Origin: Rheum nobile
Lineage: Eukaryota > Streptophyta > Magnoliopsida > Caryophyllales > Polygonaceae
Assembly (NCBI GenBank): GCA_027886185.1
Contig: WOAB01000142.1
Span: 2,728,001-2,792,000 of the forward strand
DNA: 64,000 bases
Direction: 5' to 3'
Both the position numbers and the translations under genes were made by a program. The notes below the pieces were generated by a model. The model saw only the letters and a list, made by a program, of their open reading frames with translations. It ran no database searches and had not been told where the DNA came from. Below, piece by piece: positions 44,259-55,444 of the stretch; the stretch's first letter is position 1, and every line of letters begins with the position of its first letter.

Positions 44259-47200
44259 TCACCCTTGAAATGCTCGCTCATCTACATAATTCTTGAACCT
44301 ATCCTTAAAGCGCTCATGACTATCCCATCCATCAACACTTGGATTCTTGTAAATGCGCCACTGTCTTGGAGGCGGTGGAATGGGACAATGATCATTAACA
44401 AGCCAAATCTGTAAACATAAACAGTACAGTTATAAAAATTTATGAAAGAATAAGTAAATACGAGAGAGTAGGACTCCACGTACCGGTACGTAATGGTCTC
44501 TCCTGCCTACATGTGCTATCGCATAAACCTTTGTCGGAGGCTCAGCACCCGGGGGGGCCCACAATGGAAGACATGTGTGCGGTCCGAACCATGATAACAC
44601 AACAACAATCACTTGGTGTTCCGTGGCAAACGCCAAACCAGTAATAGGCATTATACACCAGAAGTTCGTCGTGCACGGTGAAACAATATAATTCAATCTC
44701 CTAACAAATGCTTCCACCGTCAACGCTTCCTCCCCAAGCATCGCTACGTAGTTGGCTCCATGTGTCTGGACGTGCTTCGAAAGCTCTAACCGGACATCAA
44801 TGTACTCGTCTTCTCGGCGACATAGCAAAACGGCAAGAGAACGAAACCCACAATGACCATCACCTTTGACATTTTGTACTCTAGAAATGTATGCGAGCAT
44901 GAAATGATCAATATTCTCGTGTCCCCAGTTGAAGCCGAGATACTTGACCGACTTGTTTGAAGCCGACTTGGACTTGCTTGAAGCAGATTTGGGCTTTGCA
45001 GGTTTAGTGACACTCCCCTTTGCTGTTGAAACTCCACTGTGAGGTCGTCCACTAGAAGGACATCCTTTCGATCCCTTTGATCCCACGGACGATTTCACAT
45101 TGGTCGTCTCTTTCTATGCAGGCGCATTCTCCTCTTCCACTCCCAGCTCCTCATTCTCCATCTTCATCTTCTGTTTCTCCTTCATCTTCTTCATTTTTGC
45201 ATCCACATGCTCGTCCCAACCCATATTCCTCTTGGTGCCGGTCTTTCTCGCATTCATCCTAGGCCTCCCCTTCTTGGTCTCACCACGTGGCAGGTCTTTA
45301 ATATCGCACGATGTAGGGTCCTTTGACTCAAGCCACTTTTCCGCCATCTTCTTCAACGTAAATCCTTGAACTGTCCCACAAAAGAACTCTTCAATGAAGT
45401 CCTGCACCGTGACATTGTCCGTTGTGACTGCAACACCATCATCGACATCAAAATCCTTTGCATCCACCCCTTCCCATCGGATCTGCTTCCAGAACATATC
45501 AACCTCTTCAGGCACTAACGGGTAACCCGTCTCCACGTAGACCTTAATTGTGTGTGGGAAAGACAGTCCTAGTGTGGACCTCCACCAAAAATCATCACAT
45601 TTATCCCCAATTTCCCCCTCCTTTGCTAACACAGCTTGGGCATACAACATTCTCAAGCATTTCTCAGAGCACTTTTCAAGGATGCGCTTGAAGAACACCT
45701 TAACCCACTCAGGGCCATTTACTATCTCCATGGGAAAGGCAGTGTAGTTCTTAGTCATCTCAAATCGGATCTTCCGATGCTGATCAACAAACATGTTGTC
45801 GATGTGTTGCACAATTGTGTTGAACCCTCCAACGGATGTCTCAATCATGTCCTTAAGCATAGAGTGCTGACCCTCAACCCTGAAAATAATATAATCGTTT
45901 ACAATTTACTAAATGAATTTTATAACCCAATTTGATTGCAAATGTTTGTATGAAAGTTACCTGTTTGATGTTCTTGTGGCAAAATGGAGAACATCATCAC
46001 ACCATGCCGCAACTAGCTTATTCTTATGCTCATTAAACCAAGTTTGCTCCACATATTTCACCAGGCCTTCACTCCATATCTCCTTAAAGTGAGCAAGTCG
46101 CTCTCTATACTCCTCCTTTGTGTGAGACCTCATCACCCGACGAACACTTCCCGAGAATTTCTTCTCGTCAATCTTCATCGTCTTAGCATATGCCTTCACA
46201 TTACGGTCTACATGGACCTGGCACAATAGATGACGAACCTTCGAAAACACCAATTTGGCAGCCTTGATCAGTCCTAGCTCTCGATCAGACATGATGCATA
46301 CGGGACTTTTCCCCCCGTACAACCACTTCAATCGTCTCAGTGCCCATGCATAGTGGATTGTCGTCTCCCTTTCCATGAACACAAGAGAAATGCAATATGT
46401 GTAGTTGGTGTAAGTAAACCCAACAATCTGGAACAGAGGCATACCGTACCTATAAATGCAACACAAAAAATACTTTAAACCCGCAGAAAATACCATTATC
46501 TACACATAATACAAAAACGAGTAAGGTTTACCTGTTGGTTTTGTAGGTCGAATCCATGATGACGACATTAGGGAACATGCACAGCAAATGTCGAGCGTCT
46601 GGATGAGAAATAAACAAGCACCCCAAAACCTCCTTCCCATCTTCCCTCGTCTTAGTAGCAGTGTCCAACAAATAGCCTTTCTCATTCAAAAACCCCAATG
46701 ACCATTGTGTCACATTCAGATTGCCTAGGGATTTCAAATTCTCCTTAGCCCTAACAGTGTACACCTGTCTCCTCGAAATCGTTGAACACGTATATTCATT
46801 CCTAAGCTATGTAGAAATAACCTTGGGTCTTGACCCGCCGCAGTATCAATCATCACTTTCCTACGCTGCTCCTTCGTAAGTCGGGAAACAAATGCATGTC
46901 CGATCAAGGTGGTCGAAAGCATATGGTTATGGCATCCACTAACAACCGATATGGTCCACCCAGGATCTCTAATAGCATTTCCTTCCCTAAAAGTACCATG
47001 CAACAAAAAAGGACAATCCTTCTTCTTTGACCTAGCTTTATTCACTCGTATCGGGCTGACCTTTTTACCATCGACTAACTTCTTTTTCTTGCCAGACCTA
47101 GGTAACCCGGATCTCTCACAATGAAATATAATCTTTGTAGGCTTTGATGATTTAGTAGTGATCACCATAAAAAGACTAAAACCGACCTTTTGCACCCAAT

Positions 47201-47573
47201 CTCTCAATCTTTCCATACTCGAAAATATCTCATTAGTAGTAAAATGGGATGAGAAGTCGATTGCTACAAATTCATCATCACTAGAATCACCCTATTTATA
47301 TACAAAAATTAGTACATTAGAGACTAATTAATAATTAAATTTATACAAACTAATATCAAAAAATTATAGATTATTTCAAAACAGTCTAACATTTCAAAGA
47401 CTAAGTACATTTAAGATCTAATCATTTTATACAATAAAAATTAAAATATTACGTACCTTGAAGTACTCAGGAGAAATCGGCGACTGAAAATCACGTTCAT
47501 CATCTAGAGATGTGTGCGCGCTCGAAGACGACTCTGACAACCCCCTCCAACCAGGATCGCTTGACGACGACAT
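44259..47573 (-). pseudogene. FAR1-MULE transposase fused to an OTU cysteine protease
   Basis: Five exons on the minus strand: 47457-47573 (start MSSSSDPGW), 46532-47291, 45961-46449, 44484-45879 and 44259-44408. Exon 2 has a FAR1-type zinc finger (FHCERSG, CPFLLHGTF, SGCHNH). A frameshift near 46835 and a TAG just after it interrupt the frame before RRQVYTVRAKENL. The MULE transposase domain follows (VIMDSTYKTNRYGMPL, IMSDRELGLIKA, CQVHVDRNV). Exon 4 ends the transposase and, after one in-frame TAG (45114-45116), continues into an OTU domain with catalytic GDGHCGFRSLA and C-terminal DHYVPV; the last exon adds PPPPRQWRIYKNP. The OTU triad residues look present. OTU enzymes cleave ubiquitin chains; what one does for a transposon is unknown. 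Confidence 0.8.
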
Positions 47574-47674
47574 TTTTTAAGAAAAATCGGGTATGAAGTT
47601 TTGGGTTCCAACCATTACTATTACATCTCTAATATATATAGCTGGCCACATGACCGTTGGGAGTGAAACGGAGT

Positions 47675-47932
47675 ATTTCTGGGCGGCCCTATGTGCAGCC
47701 CAAATTGACTGTTGTCAATCGTACACTCTCTGGGCTGCACATAGTGCCGCCCAGAAGTACTCCGGTTTTCGTGAACCGGTTCACTGGGCGGCACATAATG
47801 CTGCCCATAAACCCTTCTCCCCCAACAAACCCGATCACTGAACCGGTTCTTTGGACGACACATGTTGCCGTCGACTGAACCGGTTCAGTGAAACTCGGGT
47901 TTTCTGGACGACAAGATGTGCCGCCCAAAAAG
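47675..47932. repeat. right palindrome array of the MULE
   Basis: About five imperfect palindromes of the GGGCGGCAC/GTGCCGCCC family, alternating with ACCGGTTCA words (AACCGGTTCACTG, GAACCGGTTC, GAACCGGTTCAGTG). They mirror the left array. Confidence 0.75.
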
Positions 47933-48195
47933 GAGTGCGAAGTAAAAAAAATTGGAGTGCGCGGTTTTTCGCCGTTTATATAATTTTCATGGTTTGTTTG
48001 TTTTGGACGGCAAAAGGGAAGAAGACAGGTGGCGACGTAGGATTTGTTTGTTTAAGAAAAAAACGCACGATATTTTAGTAATTAGAAAAGCGAGGAAAAT
48101 ATCGTCCTTATCCAAACTGGGCATGACTGCAAGTATTATGACTTTATATGGAAGGCGAATAGCCCCTGTTTCAGAGTTTTGTAGTGGAAGAGATA

Positions 48196-48945
48196 ATGAT
48201 AAGGGCACTAGTAGTTCCTCCTTGTTCATTGGGAGCTTTGGTGGAGGGTAATGAAGGTTCTTCCTCCAGGACGGCTGTGGTATCATGTTCAAGAAGCCAC
48301 TCCAATATTCCCAAGTTGAAGCCTTTCAGCAGAAACCTTCTCGAGAGAGCTCTTAAAGAACCTCCTTTGATTCAGAAGACTGTCAACGAGATTTCTGGTA
48401 AACCATCCTCTTCTTTTTAATTGTTGCCTTTTTCTTGTTTTTTGCGGACTTTGAAATCCTTGGATCCGAAGGGGATGACCTCTGAATCTGTATTCAATGC
48501 TTAGATTACTGCACAACACTGGAAGGGGATGATTGCTACAGCTGCTGGAGGGCATACTTTGAGCTCAAAGATCTGGAAGTGAGTCTTGAGTTCCTCGAGA
48601 AAGAATTGTCTTAAAAAAATGTTTGATTTCTGAAATGTCATTGAATTGCAACAGCAAGTGGCTCCGAAGGCGGACTTGGAGAGGACAATAGTCGAATCCA
48701 ACGGCTTAACCCCGCTGATCAGCTCAATCCACAGATCAGTCTCCATCTACAACCTCAAGAAGGCGGGGCCCAGCGAGGAAGAGAGGGCCCACGAGCACGT
48801 GCCAGACGGATTGCCTAAGACGAAGGAGGAGCTGGAGGAGGAAGAGAAGGCGAAAATGGTGGATTCGCCACATACAAGGCTGCTGAGAGTGATGGGCAGA
48901 TATCCTGCTTGGTACACTCCTCTTCCTGACCACCAGACTGATTGA
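48196..48945 (+). CDS. CBP1: CCG-binding protein 1 (CBP1/MEE14-like), host gene
   Basis: Three exons, 48196-48397, 48505-48578 and 48655-48945, with GT-AG introns keep one frame and give 188 residues. The start MIRALVVPPCS is followed by LKPFSRNLLERALKEPPLIQ, then DYCTTLEGDDCYSCWRAYFE on exon 2, and the conserved C-terminus PDGLPKTKEELEEEEKAKM...DSPHTRLLRVMG and PAWYTP-PDHQTD. This pattern is that of plant CBP1, known in Arabidopsis as MEE14 and described as a central-cell regulator needed for pollen tube guidance and embryo development. No defect is seen, although exon 3 diverges from the usual text around residues 95-130. The MULE right end lies 223 bp upstream of the ATG, so the promoter may be partly transposon-derived. 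An earlier Met in frame at 48184 needs a non-ATG start. Confidence 0.85.
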
Positions 48946-49394
48946 AGAGTGTTTTCGGCTTCTGATTCTGATTCTACTGCACTGCACAAACTGGGGTTAT
49001 GTTTAATGTGGGAGCATTTCAATTATGTGTTTGTGATGAGATTAAAGATCAAGCTAAGGATCAAGGATTGTGTTTGAGGGCTCTGATGCCTGTAGTATAT
49101 AGTTCTGATGATGATGATGATGATATTGCTGTGTGAATATATATATATATATATATGAACTTCTGTTTGCTACATTTTCCCTGGCCTTCTCCATCATACA
49201 TGATTTCTGTTTTTGACAATGTATTTCCATGTCTCTTTCCATTTGAATGTTGGGATGATTCTTTCGACATATTTCCAGATTTGGGATGTGAAAAATTAAA
49301 TGAAATTTATATTTGCAAAGTTGAGAGAGTGTTATGGGGAGTGTCAAAATTTCAAATCTAAAGGACTTGGTTGTCTAAATGACAGACTAGCGAG
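48946..49394 (+). other. 3' flank of CBP1
   Basis: Probable 3' UTR. Holds a (GAT)n run at 49107-49124 and a (TA)n run at 49138-49157. No gene seen. Confidence 0.5.
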
Positions 49395-49399
49395 ACAGC

Positions 49400-49749
49400 T
49401 GTGGAATTTGCGATCTAATACTGAAAACGAACAGCGGAAGAATAGAACCAACGATTGATAAATGCTTCAGATCCAAAAAGGAAATCTAAGCTAAACTACA
49501 ATCCGAGAACAAGAGAGAAATTCTCTGAAATGGAAAAGTAGTCTGACAATCGTCTAACTAACTGAAATGAAGAAACGACAATTTATACTAGCTACAAACC
49601 GGGTTCACTAAACCACAATTATTTAGAATATAAGAACCGCTCTCACATAAGCAACCACCCGTGTTCGAGTCTTCACACTAGCTGCAAATTCCACGCCCGA
49701 TGCTGAGGAGCTCCAACTTGCAAACAGAGGAATCTCGTGGATATCAACA
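49400..49749 (-). repeat. 3' LTR of the copia element at 49400-54489
   Basis: 350 bp, TG...CA ends, matching 54138-54489. It follows the polypurine tract on the minus strand. Confidence 0.93.
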
Positions 49750-49808
49750 TTCTCCCCTCAAGTTGGAGTGCATAAAAGCCCCAACTTGGAAGAGAGGAAA
49801 TTGTGTTG

Positions 49809-52800
49809 TCATTGCCCCAAAGCTTTGGTAAGCAGATCGGCCAACTGAAGAGAGGTGGAAACATAAGCGGTTTGCAGAAAACCAGAGATGATTTGATCAC
49901 GAGTGAAGTGACAATCAATGTCGACATGTTTAGTACGCTCGTGGAAGCAGGGGTTCGTAGCGATCTGCTGTGCAGCTCGATTGTCACAGAAAAGAGTGAC
50001 TGGAAGGGGCAAAGAAATGGACAAGTCCCGAAGGAGATAGCTAACCCAGAGAAGCTCCGAAGTAGCCATGGCCATAGCTCTGTACTCTGCTTCAGCAGAG
50101 GAGCGGGAGACAACAGACTGTTTCTTGGTCTTCCAAGAGACCAAGGCATGACCCAGAAAAACGCAATAACCAGTTAAAGACCGCCGAGTAGTCAAACAAG
50201 ATCCCGAGTCCGCATCACAAAATCCAGTGACCTTCAAGGAATCTTGCACATGATAGAAAATCCCAAGGCGAGTAGTCCCAAGAAGGTACCGTAAAACATG
50301 AGAAGCAGCATTCATATGTGTCACACGAGGCTGAGACACAAACTGACTCAAATGCTGCACACAATAGGAAAGATCAGGACGCATTAAAGAGAGATAGAGC
50401 AATCGACCAATGAGACGTCTATACTTCTCAGGATCATCCAGCAGAGCTCCATCTTCAAGGCGAAGTTTAAGGACTGTAGGCAAAGGAAAAGAGACGGGCT
50501 TGGCATTGAGCAGCTTAGCATCAGTGAGAATGTCCAGAATATACTTGTGTTGACTCAAAACAACACCATTGTCATCACGATAAAGCTCCATGCCTAAGAA
50601 ATAGCGAGCAGCCCCAAGGTCCTTAATAGTAAACTGAGAATGCAAAGCATCCTTCACAGCTTGAACCTCAGCAAGATCGTTGCCCGTAACCAAAATATCA
50701 TCCACATACACCAAAATGGAAGTGAATGATCCAGTGACTGCCTTAACAAACAAAGAATAGTCAGTTTTAGACTGAGTGTAACCCAAAGCAATCAAGAAAT
50801 GGCTCAGTTCAAGGTTCCACTGGCGAGACGCCTGCTTAAGCCCATAAAGGGACCGATGTAGCTTGCATACATCACCAGGCTTGCCTTGAAAATACCCCTC
50901 GGGTAAGGCCATATAAATCTCTTCATCCAAATGGCCATGAAGGAACGCATTGTTGACATCCAATTGATGCAAACCCCAGCCCCTGGCAGTAGCTAGAGCT
51001 ATAACCATTCGCACTGTAGGCAGCTTAGCAACCGAGGAAAATGTGTGTTTATAGTCTTTTCCCAACTTCAGGCTAAAACCCTTAACAACCAACCGGGCCT
51101 TATACCTCTCTACCTCCCCATCAGGTCTAAACTTAACCTTATAAACCCATTTAGACCTAATAGCCTACTTGCCCTCAGGTAGTGAAGCCAACACCCAAGT
51201 GCCATTAGCCTCAAGAGCCTCAAGTTCCTTGTCCATGGCAGCCTGCCACTTAAGATCATGTTGAGCCTCCGAATAGGAAGTAGGTTCTCTTACTGTAAGC
51301 ACATGAGCTAAGGAGGCATAATAATCATGTTGTACTGTATTGATCACATAATCCTGATGCCATACAGGAGCGGTAGTAGTCCTGGTGGATCTCCTCAACT
51401 GAGGGGAAAGACTGGATGAACTAGGATCAGTAGAAGCAACAGAATCATCAGCAGTGGCAGCTAGGGGAACATCAGAATCATCATCATTCCCAGGTAGAGG
51501 AGGAGATATGGTACAAGAAGAGGCAGGCAAAGATGTAGTGGATGCAGATAGGAAAGGAAAAATGTCCTCATGAAAAGTGACATCCTTACTCAAGAATACT
51601 GACTCAGACTCCAAATCAAATAACTTGTAACATTTCTGGTTTGGAGGGTAACCAATGAAAACACATTTTCTACCCCTAGCAAGGAACTTATCACCACTCT
51701 TAGGTGCTGCATAAGTATAGCAAAGGCAACCAAACACCTTCAAAGAATCAAAGGTAGGGGGTTTGGAAAATAATACCTCAAATGGTGTCTTCCAACCAAG
51801 CTTAGCTACGGGCATCTTATTAATCACATGTGTGGCTGTCAAGATACAATCTCCCCAGAACTTGGGAGACACCCCTGACTGTATCCTCAAGGAACGAGCA
51901 ATGTCAAGCAAGTGCCTATGCTTTCTTTCAACCACACCGTTCTGCTCAGGCCTATAAACCATACTGTGTTGATGTGCAATCCTAAGAGTAGAGAACAATG
52001 ACTGACATTCAAAGTTCACAATCTTTGAACCATTATCCGATCTAACTGTCTTATGCATCATCCCAAATTGATTCCTCATGTATGAGAAGAAAGACTTTAA
52101 GATGGAGCAAACCTCTTGCTTGGAATGCAGAAGGTAAGTCCAAGTGGCTCTACTATGATCATCTACCAAAGTAAAAAAATATAAAGCTCCATTCAAAGCT
52201 GCAGTGCGATAAGGTCCCCACAAATCAACATGCACCAAATCAAAACATGTAGAAGCATAACTATCACTGGAAGGACTAGGGAGCTTATGAAATTTAGCAA
52301 GAGAGCAAGTTTCACAACTGAAATTATCATTCAAAGTGCCTTGACAACCAGGCAAATGTAACATTTTGGAAACAGAAATATGTCCCATATGTTTGTGAAA
52401 GAGTTCAGAGTTGAAATCCCCAACTGAAGTACAACCAAATTTATTTGCAGCAATAGAAACAGCTGATGAGCTTTCCCTTGGAGAGCCATTTGCTTGGATC
52501 TTGAATAGACCTCCAGAGCCATGTCCCCGAGCCATATATCTCTTACTCAAAAGGTCCTGCAGCAAGCAATAATCCTTGTGAAAAACATCACTTAACTGCC
52601 CTGTATTCACCAGCTTACTCACAGAAAGAAGATTGAACTTGAAGTTTGGCACATAAAGCACATCCTTCAAGACCAAATCATCACTTAGTCGAACATCTCC
52701 AACTGTTTGTACTCCCTTAGTAGTTCCATCAGGCAAAATAATACGAATAACATAAGGCAGGGACTTAGGATGCAACAGGAGATTGTAGTAAGATGTCATA

Positions 52801-52859
52801 TGATCAAAGGAACCACTATCCACAATCCAATCATTGCAACTATGTTGATAAGCACTCAA
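49809..52859 (-). pseudogene. copia pol (protease, integrase, RT, RNase H) with one stop
   Basis: One frame runs from about 52859 to 49809. Motifs in order: protease WIVDSGSFDHMT; GAG_pre-integrase LFHKHMGHIS and CETCSLAKFHKLP; integrase VHVDLWGPY, VRSDNGSKI and RPEQNGVVERKHRH; RT SKWVYKVK, QLDVNNAFLHG and LVYVDDILVTGND (about 50710); RNase H GFCDADSG, SSAEAEYRAMA and TKHVDIDCH. A single TAG at 51165-51167, between integrase and RT (PEGK-stop-AIRSKWVYK), breaks it. The protease DSG is normal for copia. Gag lies just upstream in a different frame. Confidence 0.9.
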
Positions 52860-54052
52860 AACGATATGGATATACCTGCAAAGTGGTAGTTTGACTGTCC
52901 AGCTCTGGCAACAACATGCATAGCTTTGTCAGATCTAAAAGCCTTCATCACTTCCTGACATGCTGTAGATAGGCTCAACACCTCTTGCACAAGCTGTTGA
53001 TCCATGTTGCCCCTAGCATCACTGTTAGCTTTGAGATCAACTGGTGTGTCACCAACAGAACTTCTGTCTTCTTCAACTGCAGCAGTAACTCTGGAATTCT
53101 TTCTTCCTTTCTTTCCTTTGTACCAGTCAGGGAATCCTATAATTTCAAAACAATTATCCTTTGTGTGGCCCTCCTCCTTACAATGACTACAAAAGCGCTT
53201 CTCATAACCACGAGATCGCCTATTATCACATTTCTCTCCATTAGAATTGATGTTCCTCTGTCCATTCTCTGATTCCCTACCAAACGACTTAGCATTGGTC
53301 GATTGATTTGCCATAAACGTTGAAGTTTCAGCCGACACTGCATTAGACACTTGTTTTTGCTTTTCCACTTGAGTAACAAGGTGAAACACCTTGTTAATAG
53401 GCGGTAATGGTTCAATCACCAAAATTTGACTCTTCACCGACTCATAATCAGAATTTAGACGCATCAAAAACTGCATAACCATATCACGATTGTCCTTTTC
53501 TAAGACCTTAGTCAAAATACCACAAGCACAGGCAACAAGTTTTCCACAAGTACACAACGGCATCGCAGTCAAATTCTCTAATTCATCCCACACATTTTTC
53601 AACTTAACATAATACTCGGTGACAGAGGAACTTCCCTGACTTATCTGACTGAGCTCTTGTTGAAGCTGATACACCAAAGGTCCACTGCTCTGGTGATATC
53701 GCTCCGAGATCTCCTGCCAAAGCTTGCGCGCCGAATCTTTGTAGATGAAGGTCCGAGAAATCTCTGGAGTCATGGAGTTAATTATCCAGCACGCAACCAT
53801 GGAATCACACCGTTTCCAGACTATAAATTCCTTTGAAGTCGCTTCAGGAGCCTTCTCTGTGCCATCAATGAAGCCTAGCTTCACTTTGGACATCAACGCC
53901 ATCTTCAATTGACGACTCCAGATGGAGTAATTGCTTCCGTCAAACTTCACGTTCGACATCACCATCCCTGGATAATCAGAGTTAGTCAACATCAACGGAT
54001 TCGCCATGTTTCTAGTCTGATTTTCGTCGCGAGTTGCGTCGTCTATCGCCAT
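52856..54052 (-). CDS. copia gag, 398 aa
   Basis: It begins MAIDDATRDENQ 70 bp after the primer binding site. The N-terminal part (FDGSNYSIWSRQLKMAL) and UBN2-like region (LWQEISERYHQSSGPLVYQLQ, VTEYYVKLKNVWDEL) are followed by a CCHC knuckle, CSHCKEEGHTKDNC. It ends at a TGA overlapping the start of the pol frame, which is shifted by one base. In most copia elements gag and pol are one frame, so either a small mutation or frameshifting links them; no canonical slippery heptamer is evident. Confidence 0.88.
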   Translation of the reverse strand: MAIDDATRDENQTRNMANPLMLTNSDYPGMVMSNVKFDGSNYSIWSRQLKMALMSKVKLGFIDGTEKAPEATSKEFIVWKRCDSMVACWIINSMTPEISRTFIYKDSARKLWQEISERYHQSSGPLVYQLQQELSQISQGSSSVTEYYVKLKNVWDELENLTAMPLCTCGKLVACACGILTKVLEKDNRDMVMQFLMRLNSDYESVKSQILVIEPLPPINKVFHLVTQVEKQKQVSNAVSAETSTFMANQSTNAKSFGRESENGQRNINSNGEKCDNRRSRGYEKRFCSHCKEEGHTKDNCFEIIGFPDWYKGKKGRKNSRVTAAVEEDRSSVGDTPVDLKANSDARGNMDQQLVQEVLSLSTACQEVMKAFRSDKAMHVVARAGQSNYHFAGISISF

Positions 54053-54137
54053 AGCTTCAATTTCTGCGAAATCTGCTTCGATCTAGATCAAACTAGTTTC
54101 AATCAATCGCAATTATTCCAAGGTCGCTCTGATACCA

Positions 54138-54489
54138 TGTGGAATTTGCGATCTAATACTGAAAACGAACAGCGGAAGAATAGAACAAACGATTGATAAA
54201 TGCTTCAGATCCAAAAAGGAAATCTGAGCTAAACTACAATCCGAGAACAAGAGAGAGAAATTCTCTGAAATGGAAAAGTAGTCTGACAATCGTCTAACTA
54301 ACTGAAATGAAGAAACGACAATTTATACTAGCTACAAACCGGGTTCACTAAACCACAATTATTTAGAACATAAGAACCGCTCCCACATAAGCAACCACCC
54401 GTGTTCGAGTCTTCACACTAGCTGCAAATTCCACGCCCGGTGCTGAGGAGCTCCAACTTGCAACCAGAGGAATCTCGTGGATATCAACA
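54138..54489 (-). repeat. 5' LTR of the copia element at 49400-54489
   Basis: 352 bp copy of 49400-49749, next to the primer binding site. Confidence 0.93.
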
Positions 54490-54630
54490 ACAGCTCTATA
54501 GTTGCACTTAAAAGTTGGAATGCCTTGAAGTAAACACTAACCCTCATCACAAGTGGTTTACAACTCAACAAAACCTTGTTCAGATTTACTTCAGTTTGTC
54601 CTTCACAATGTTGTTTTTTGTATCTTCCAG

Positions 54631-54814
54631 GGGTCATCAAGTGGTGAAGATGAGGAGGTTGCAATTTCTTGTGGTGTAAAGTATAGCAGTGACGAATTCT
54701 GGATATGTCTGCGAAAGTTGGTTCCATGGGAAGTGTGTGAGTATAACCCCAGTAGAGGAAGAGGTTATTCAGAATTATAATTGCCCATCTTGCATGAAGA
54801 AAGGCAGTCAGTAG
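54631..54814 (+). pseudogene. PHD-finger exon (Alfin-like type), frameshifted
   Basis: After the splice acceptor TATCTTCCAG (ending 54630) the frame reads SSGEDEE, then a PHD finger start with [10 protein letters not shown] short deletion then shifts the frame; the other frame continues [11 protein letters not shown] and [13 protein letters not shown] to a stop at 54812-54814. The DEFWIC..WFHGKCV.ITP..CPSC pattern is that of Alfin-like PHD fingers, which bind histone H3 trimethyl-Lys4. The middle Cys pair is damaged. The copia element sits immediately upstream, and no N-terminal Alfin domain is found left of it. Confidence 0.65.
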
Positions 54815-55444
54815 TAGATGGCGCTAGAAGCACAAACTGGCCCAAGTCAGCCTGATTAATGCCAGTTTGGTGGGTTATTTGACTCAGAATAGCAAAGCAA
54901 TTGTAGTTAGAAGAAGTTTTTTTTTGTGTTCCCCGTGAGGCATATTCATGTCATATGAGAAATCTATCACCAATTTATAGGATGTTTGGATTATTATTAA
55001 CAGACTTTGAGCATAAACTCATTTGTTACTTGTCTGGAGGTGCTAATCAATGTTATTGAATTTGCCAATTTTGATACAGCATGTGGTTCACATTAGTTTC
55101 TAAAGTATTGCAAGGAAATTCCCATTTTGATAAACCACGTGGTTTGCATTCATCTGTGTGCCTTCTTAGTTTGAGGTAATAAAGGAAGCCCTATGAAAAT
55201 GTAACGATCAGAGTAAAACTATGACAAATTTGAGCAATTTGAACCATGAAAAATTAAACATCTTAGCTAACAAAACACATATACTACATCACTAAAGGAA
55301 CTGCAATGAATTGGAATTCTCAAAGAAAAGAGGAAGGGAATCATACAACGCACCAGAAAGCATTTTGACAAGGGTGTCAACGTAGTCCTTGCTTCCAGGA
55401 CGTGTGTAAAACTTGGAACTGGTTTCACATATATGCAAATCAAC
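54815..55444. other. spacer
   Basis: No gene recognised between the PHD fragment and the CDPK fragment. TTTGATA..CACGTGGTTTGCATT-like text occurs twice (about 55075-55090 and 55130-55150). Confidence 0.4.

Larger units (their letters stand above)
28459..47973 (-). mobile_element. MULE (Mutator-like) transposon, interrupted by an Athila element
   Basis: The left end GGCGAAAAAACCGAGCACAC and right end (complement) GGCGAAAAACCGCGCACTCC begin inverted repeats of about 75-80 bp that share ACTTCGCACTCC and GCGGCACATCT. Flanking 9-bp sequences are ATTTATATA (28450-28458) and GTTTATATA (47974-47982), a duplication with one mismatch. Without the 11.3-kb Athila insert the element is about 8.2 kb. It carries two convergent genes: a Plant Mobile Domain gene (+) and a FAR1-MULE-OTU transposase gene (-). 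It ends 223 bp upstream of the start codon of a host gene. Confidence 0.85.
49400..54489 (-). mobile_element. nearly complete Ty1/copia retrotransposon
   Basis: LTRs at 49400-49749 and 54138-54489 (read on the minus strand TGTTGATATCC...AAATTCCACA) are flanked by the perfect duplication ACAGC (49395-49399 and 54490-54494). The primer binding site next to the right LTR reads TGGTATCAGAGCGACC (tRNA-Met type, complement of 54122-54137). The polypurine tract GAGGGGAGAA is the complement of 49750-49759. The LTRs differ at six bases and one 2-bp indel by eye, so the insertion is recent. Coding regions are largely kept. Confidence 0.95.

Noticed and set aside
47952..48251. Alternative CBP1 start (MTASIMTLYG) in another frame
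   Set aside because: It ends at a stop before the conserved region. The frame from 48196 splices into the full CBP1 sequence.
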